A model generated the notes under the pieces. The model searched no databases, was not told where the DNA came from, and saw only the letters and a program-made list of their open reading frames with translations. From Firmicutes bacterium UBA7523 (lineage in GTDB: Bacteria; Bacillota; Dethiobacteria; Dethiobacterales; Dethiobacteraceae), in the NCBI GenBank assembly GCA_002479415.1, contig DLMZ01000018.1:5243-13969 (forward strand): DNA of 8,727 nt, given 5' to 3'. Position numbers and translations under genes: made by a program. This document shows positions 5,942 to 8,727 of the stretch, in pieces (positions within the stretch are counted from its first letter, which is position 1; each line of letters opens with the position of its first letter).

Positions 5942-7273
5942 ATGTCTAGTTTGGTTAGCCAAAAAAAAGGATGGATTGTGGCATTTTCCGGGTTAGGTGT
6001 TAACCTTGCGTTAGGGGTGTTGTATTCATGGGGCGTTTTTGCGGCAGCTTTGCGTTCTGCTCCAAATAATTGGACAGCTACTCAGTCTCAGTTGCCCTAT
6101 ATGATTGCTTGTGCCGTATTTGCTTTTCTGATGGTGCCGGGAGGGCGCCTGCAGGATAAAATCGGGCCAAAACCCATTATTATGGCAGCGGGTTTGCTTA
6201 CAGGTCTGGGCTTTGTGTTTTCCGGCCTATTTATGACAGTATTAGGACTTTCCCTGTTTTTTGGGGTTGTTTTTGGAACCGCTATGGGTTTTGGGTATGC
6301 GGCAACAACACCTCCGGCAATAAAGTGGTTTGGACCGCATAAGAGAGGTCTTATTTCAGGCATTGTTGTTAGTGGGTTCGGGCTGGCTGGTATTTATGTT
6401 GCTCCACTAACAAGATATTTACTTGCAGCTCATGGAATTGTTAATACTTTTTTTGTTCTGGGGGCAGGCTTCTGCGCGGCCATACTTGTTTTTGCACAGT
6501 TTATTTCTAATCCGCCCGCAGGGTACGTTGCTCCTGCGCCGGCAGATAAAATTAAAGAACGGAAAATCCTGAAAATAAACAAGGGGTCCGGCATTGATTA
6601 TGACTGGAAGGAAATGATTAAGACCCCACAGTTTTTAGGCTTGTGGATAATGTTTTGTTTTGGCACTTTTGCCGGACTGCTTGTTATCGGGCAGTTAGCT
6701 AATATTGGCATTGAACAGGCTTCTTTGGCTCCTCAAACGGCAGTGCTGCTCGTGTCTGTTTATGCTCTATTCAACTTTTTAGGGCGGATTGGCTGTGGGT
6801 TTATCTCAGATAAGTTGGAGAGAAAAATGACGCTGCTAATTATTTTTGGTATTCAGGTTATATGCTTTGCTTTCTTTTCTCAATTTACAACAACGTTAAC
6901 GCTTTTTATAGGCACAGCTTTTGTAGCATTTGCATTCGGCGGTATGCTCAGTCTTTTCCCGGCCATTACTTGCGATTATTTTGGCGTAAAAAACCTTGGA
7001 GTCAATTACGGCTTAGTGTTTACGGCCTGGGGTGCGGGCGGTGTTTTTGGCCCGCTGCTTGGCGGAATGGTTCGTGATGCAACAGGAGCGTATGGAGCAG
7101 CTTTTGCTGTTTCCGCCGTATTAAGCGCGCTGGGAATTATAATAACTACAGTTATTAAGCCTCCTAATCAAGCGGCGGCTAAAAAAGACCCTGTTCCCGT
7201 CGGCCTAGTTGCTTGCCCTCACTGTGGAGAAGGAATTAGCTTGCAGTTAAGTGCACAAAAAGCGCAACATTAA
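5942..7273 (+). CDS. OFA-family MFS transporter (monocarboxylate/oxalate-formate type)
   Basis: A 12-segment major facilitator permease of the oxalate/formate antiporter family; members carry oxalate, formate, lactate or other small carboxylates. Seen: the N-terminal GWIVAFSGLGVNLALGVLYSWGVF helix (10-33), the loop GGRLQDKIGPKP (67-78) between segments 2 and 3, a glycine-rich segment 4 (108-123), a central basic loop (about 191-226), GRIGCGFISDKLERK (281-295) between segments 8 and 9, and GLVFTAWGAGGVFGPLLGGMV (357-377) for segment 11. Known: in OxlT a lysine in segment 11 is essential for oxalate. No lysine lies in this segment here (W363 in FTAWG), so oxalate itself is less likely; a monocarboxylate such as lactate is an inference. 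Odd: a 38-residue tail after segment 12 contains C425 and C428 (ACPHCGEG). The gene stands alone between two terminators. Substrate is uncertain. Confidence 0.88.
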   Translation: MSSLVSQKKGWIVAFSGLGVNLALGVLYSWGVFAAALRSAPNNWTATQSQLPYMIACAVFAFLMVPGGRLQDKIGPKPIIMAAGLLTGLGFVFSGLFMTVLGLSLFFGVVFGTAMGFGYAATTPPAIKWFGPHKRGLISGIVVSGFGLAGIYVAPLTRYLLAAHGIVNTFFVLGAGFCAAILVFAQFISNPPAGYVAPAPADKIKERKILKINKGSGIDYDWKEMIKTPQFLGLWIMFCFGTFAGLLVIGQLANIGIEQASLAPQTAVLLVSVYALFNFLGRIGCGFISDKLERKMTLLIIFGIQVICFAFFSQFTTTLTLFIGTAFVAFAFGGMLSLFPAITCDYFGVKNLGVNYGLVFTAWGAGGVFGPLLGGMVRDATGAYGAAFAVSAVLSALGIIITTVIKPPNQAAAKKDPVPVGLVACPHCGEGISLQLSAQKAQH

Positions 7274-7296
7274 TTAAATATAACTTCTGCTGTCTG

Positions 7297-7329
7297 CCAC
7301 CCGTTTTTTAGCGGGTGGTTGTTTATTTT
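7297..7329 (+). terminator. Intrinsic terminator after the transporter gene
   Basis: CCACCCG (7297-7303) and CGGGTGG (7312-7318) form a perfect 7-bp stem with an 8-nt loop. A T-rich tail follows (TTGTTTATTTT from 7319). It begins 24 bp after the stop codon. Confidence 0.85.
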
Positions 7330-7508
7330 CCTAGAATATCTAAGCTACAAAAAAGATGCAAAAGATGATAAAATGTTTACTATATTCTAACACCACAGAT
7401 AATGCTTGTTAAACCCTGACAACTCATGGTGGCAGAAATTGTCCGCCACTGAATCAGTCACAAAGTTACTTATTCAGTAAGCCATAATTCCCGGGAGGAA
7501 GTGCTGCT
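7330..7508 (+). other. Non-coding leader/intergenic region before the ATPase gene
   Basis: About 180 bp between the transporter terminator and the next start. No gene, tRNA or known riboswitch core was recognised. Only tiny frames without ribosome sites are present (for example 7356-7412). No convincing sigma-A promoter was found. It contains two adjacent dyad symmetries (7429-7449 and 7449-7477) just upstream of the GGGAGG ribosome site at 7493-7498. CACCA at 7391-7395 could pair alternatively with TGGTG at 7427-7431. Confidence 0.5.
7449..7477 (+). repeat. 29-bp imperfect palindrome upstream of the ATPase gene
   Basis: Arms CTGAAT (7449-7454) and ATTCAG (7472-7477) are perfect. Moving inward, AGT/ACT and AC/GT also pair, with two C-T mismatches and an AAA centre: 11 of 13 positions match. 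It sits 15 nt before the ribosome site. Next to it, GTGGC (7429-7433) and GCCAC (7445-7449) form a second short dyad. It may be a repressor operator or an RNA hairpin. Confidence 0.5.
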
Positions 7509-8627
7509 GTGCTGACAAGAGAAAGCAATATGGGTGCGGTGCTTAAGCTAAAGCCACGTTCCGCAGTTTATAAAAGTGAATATTTTTCTCAGGTGGTTAG
7601 CACAAAGGAGGGGGCGTTAGTTATAACCATGCCTAATGATAGGGGCAGGCTAATCCCTTTGCCTGTGGGAACTCTGCTTGAGGTATGGTTTGTTAATGGG
7701 GAAGCTGCGCCATTTCAAGCGGAGATAATAGGACGTAGTTTCGGTGGGAATCGCACTATTACTATTACTGCTCCGGGAGCTATTTCTCGTGGTGGCAGGG
7801 CAGAAATCAACGATCAATCCGGAAAGGTTTTAGCTATCACCAGCGGGAAAGGCGGAGTAGGGAAAAGCACATTGGCTGTTAATATAGGCTTGGCTCTCCA
7901 AGGGCTGGGGAAAAGATGCTGCCTTATAGATGTGGATTTAGGCACAGCAAATATTGATGTGCTAATGCGGCTGCAGCCTGTTTTTAATATAAACCATCTT
8001 GTTCAGGGAGAGCGGGAGATAGAAGAGGTTCTGGTGCGCGGGCCAAGCGGTATTTTGCTAGTTCCTGGAGGCTCAGGCCTGGAGGATGTGGCAAACATGC
8101 GAGAGCGACAGTTTAGCCGCCTTATTTCTGCTTTTAATAAGCTGGAATCATTTGCCGACTATCTTATCCTTGATACAGGGGCCGGAGTTTCAAAAAATGT
8201 TATAAATTTCTTATTAGCTGCAGATGAAATACTATTAGTTACTACTCCCGACCCCCATGCTATTATGGATGCCTACTCTCTTATTAAAGTGTTATCTAAC
8301 TACGAGGTGCAAAGTGGCATTAAGTTAATAGTTAACAAGGCGGAAAAAGAGGATGATGCTCACCGCGTATGGGATACCGTCAGCTCCGTATCCCGAAAGT
8401 TTCTAGGGTTGCCTGTGGAGCTTCTTGGCATGCTCCCAGACAGCAAAGCCGTGTCTTCGTCTGTCAGAAGACAGAGCCCTTTTTACCTAGAGGGGAAGAG
8501 GGGGCCCGCAGAAAACGTTCTAAAAATGGCGGAGATGCTTTCAGGAGTTTCAGGGCGGCAGAACGAAAAAGGCCTCTCATCTTTTATTCAGAAATTAAAA
8601 GAAGTTATGATGGATTCCATCAAGTAA
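7509..8627 (+). CDS. FlhG/MinD-type ATPase fused to a YcgR-like N-terminal domain
   Basis: A two-part protein of 372 aa. Residues about 20-92 look like the N-terminal (PilZN/YcgR_2) domain of YcgR/YpfA flagellar brake proteins: YFSQVVSTKEGALVITMP, DRGRLIPLPVGT, EVWFVNG and FQAEIIGRS follow that domain's pattern. From about 106 there is a complete SIMIBI-class ATPase: deviant Walker A SGKGGVGKST (112-121, K114 and K119), switch I IDVDLGTANID (140-150), and switch II LDTGAG (221-226, D222). AADEILLVTTPDPHAIMDAYSLIKVL (237-262) is typical of FlhG/YlxH rather than cell-division MinD. The C-terminal stretch SSFIQKLKEVMMDSIK (357-372) could form an amphipathic membrane-binding helix. No PilZ RxxxR c-di-GMP motif follows the first domain, and the FlhG N-terminal activator helix is absent. 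The GTG start has GGGAGG 10 nt upstream. No flagellar genes are in view; tRNA-Arg follows. Function is inferred: surface-structure positioning or motility control. Confidence 0.85.
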   Translation: MLTRESNMGAVLKLKPRSAVYKSEYFSQVVSTKEGALVITMPNDRGRLIPLPVGTLLEVWFVNGEAAPFQAEIIGRSFGGNRTITITAPGAISRGGRAEINDQSGKVLAITSGKGGVGKSTLAVNIGLALQGLGKRCCLIDVDLGTANIDVLMRLQPVFNINHLVQGEREIEEVLVRGPSGILLVPGGSGLEDVANMRERQFSRLISAFNKLESFADYLILDTGAGVSKNVINFLLAADEILLVTTPDPHAIMDAYSLIKVLSNYEVQSGIKLIVNKAEKEDDAHRVWDTVSSVSRKFLGLPVELLGMLPDSKAVSSSVRRQSPFYLEGKRGPAENVLKMAEMLSGVSGRQNEKGLSSFIQKLKEVMMDSIK

Positions 8628-8646
8628 TTAAAAATTATTCCAACAC

Positions 8647-8675
8647 TTGATTTATGATGAGATTTCCGCTATAAT
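8647..8675 (+). promoter_or_regulatory. Sigma-A promoter of tRNA-Arg
   Basis: TTGATT (8647-8652), a 17-bp spacer and a perfect TATAAT (8670-8675). The -10 ends 9 nt before the tRNA, so transcription should start almost at the mature 5' end. Confidence 0.8.
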
Positions 8676-8684
8676 AAGTTGCAT

Positions 8685-8727
8685 ACGCCTGTAGCTCAGC
8701 GGATAGAGCAACGGACTTCTAATCCGT
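8685..8727 (+). tRNA. tRNA-Arg (anticodon TCT), cut by the window end
   Basis: The 5' part of a tRNA is visible. It has acceptor strand ACGCCTG (8685-8691), TA, and a D-arm GCTC...GAGC. The anticodon arm has the stem ACGGA/TCCGT around CTTCTAA, giving anticodon TCT. The T-arm and 3' acceptor strand lie beyond the window, so the exact 5' end rests on the usual spacing. Confidence 0.9.

Noticed and set aside
7330..7508. c-di-GMP riboswitch before the YcgR-like fusion gene
   Set aside because: Attractive for a motility gene, but I could not find the conserved GEMM core sequences or the expected stem arrangement.
8369..8650. Plus-strand frame overlapping the end of the ATPase gene
   Set aside because: It is a shadow frame of the ATPase gene, runs into the tRNA-Arg promoter, and lacks its own ribosome site.

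Overview
The window reads as a chromosomal segment of an endospore-forming Firmicute, most likely a member of the Clostridia. It carries spore photoproduct lyase and a GerM-type germination lipoprotein, both typical of spore-formers. Its gerM-rph-rdgB order matches the B. subtilis gerM-rph-ysnA order. Strong AGGAGG-like ribosome sites precede several genes, and the splB product has the variant key residues I associate with clostridial enzymes. The genus cannot be fixed from sequence reading alone.

Left part (about 1-3107): three plus-strand genes. These are splB (spore UV-damage repair, radical SAM), radA (a DnaB-like/RecA-fold recombination ATPase with a somewhat divergent Walker A loop), and, 29 bp after radA, a small UPF0316/DUF2179 membrane protein. 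splB and radA make a plausible DNA-repair pair. radA is not next to clpC/disA here, where it often sits in Firmicutes.

Middle part (about 3108-5548): gerM, rph and rdgB. A sigma-E-like promoter candidate lies before gerM, overlapping a 9-bp inverted repeat that includes the gerM ribosome site. rph and rdgB overlap by 4 bp. They appear to have their own vegetative promoter (TTGATT, 17 bp, TATAAT) embedded in the last codons of gerM. This would let RNA maturation (RNase PH) and nucleotide-pool cleaning (XTP/dITP pyrophosphatase) be expressed apart from the sporulation gene.

RNA genes: tRNA-Pro(TGG) and tRNA-Gly(TCC) follow rdgB behind a recognisable promoter and end at a hairpin terminator. 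A third tRNA, Arg(TCT), starts at 8685 behind a near-consensus promoter and is cut by the window end.

Right part (5942-8627): a single-gene unit for an OFA-family major facilitator transporter, with an odd CxxC tail, closed by a strong terminator. After a 235-bp non-coding stretch containing adjacent dyad symmetries comes the most interesting gene of the window. It encodes a FlhG/MinD-type ATPase fused to an N-terminal domain resembling that of the YcgR/YpfA flagellar brake, with no PilZ domain and no flagellar genes in view. All protein genes and all tRNAs are on the plus strand.
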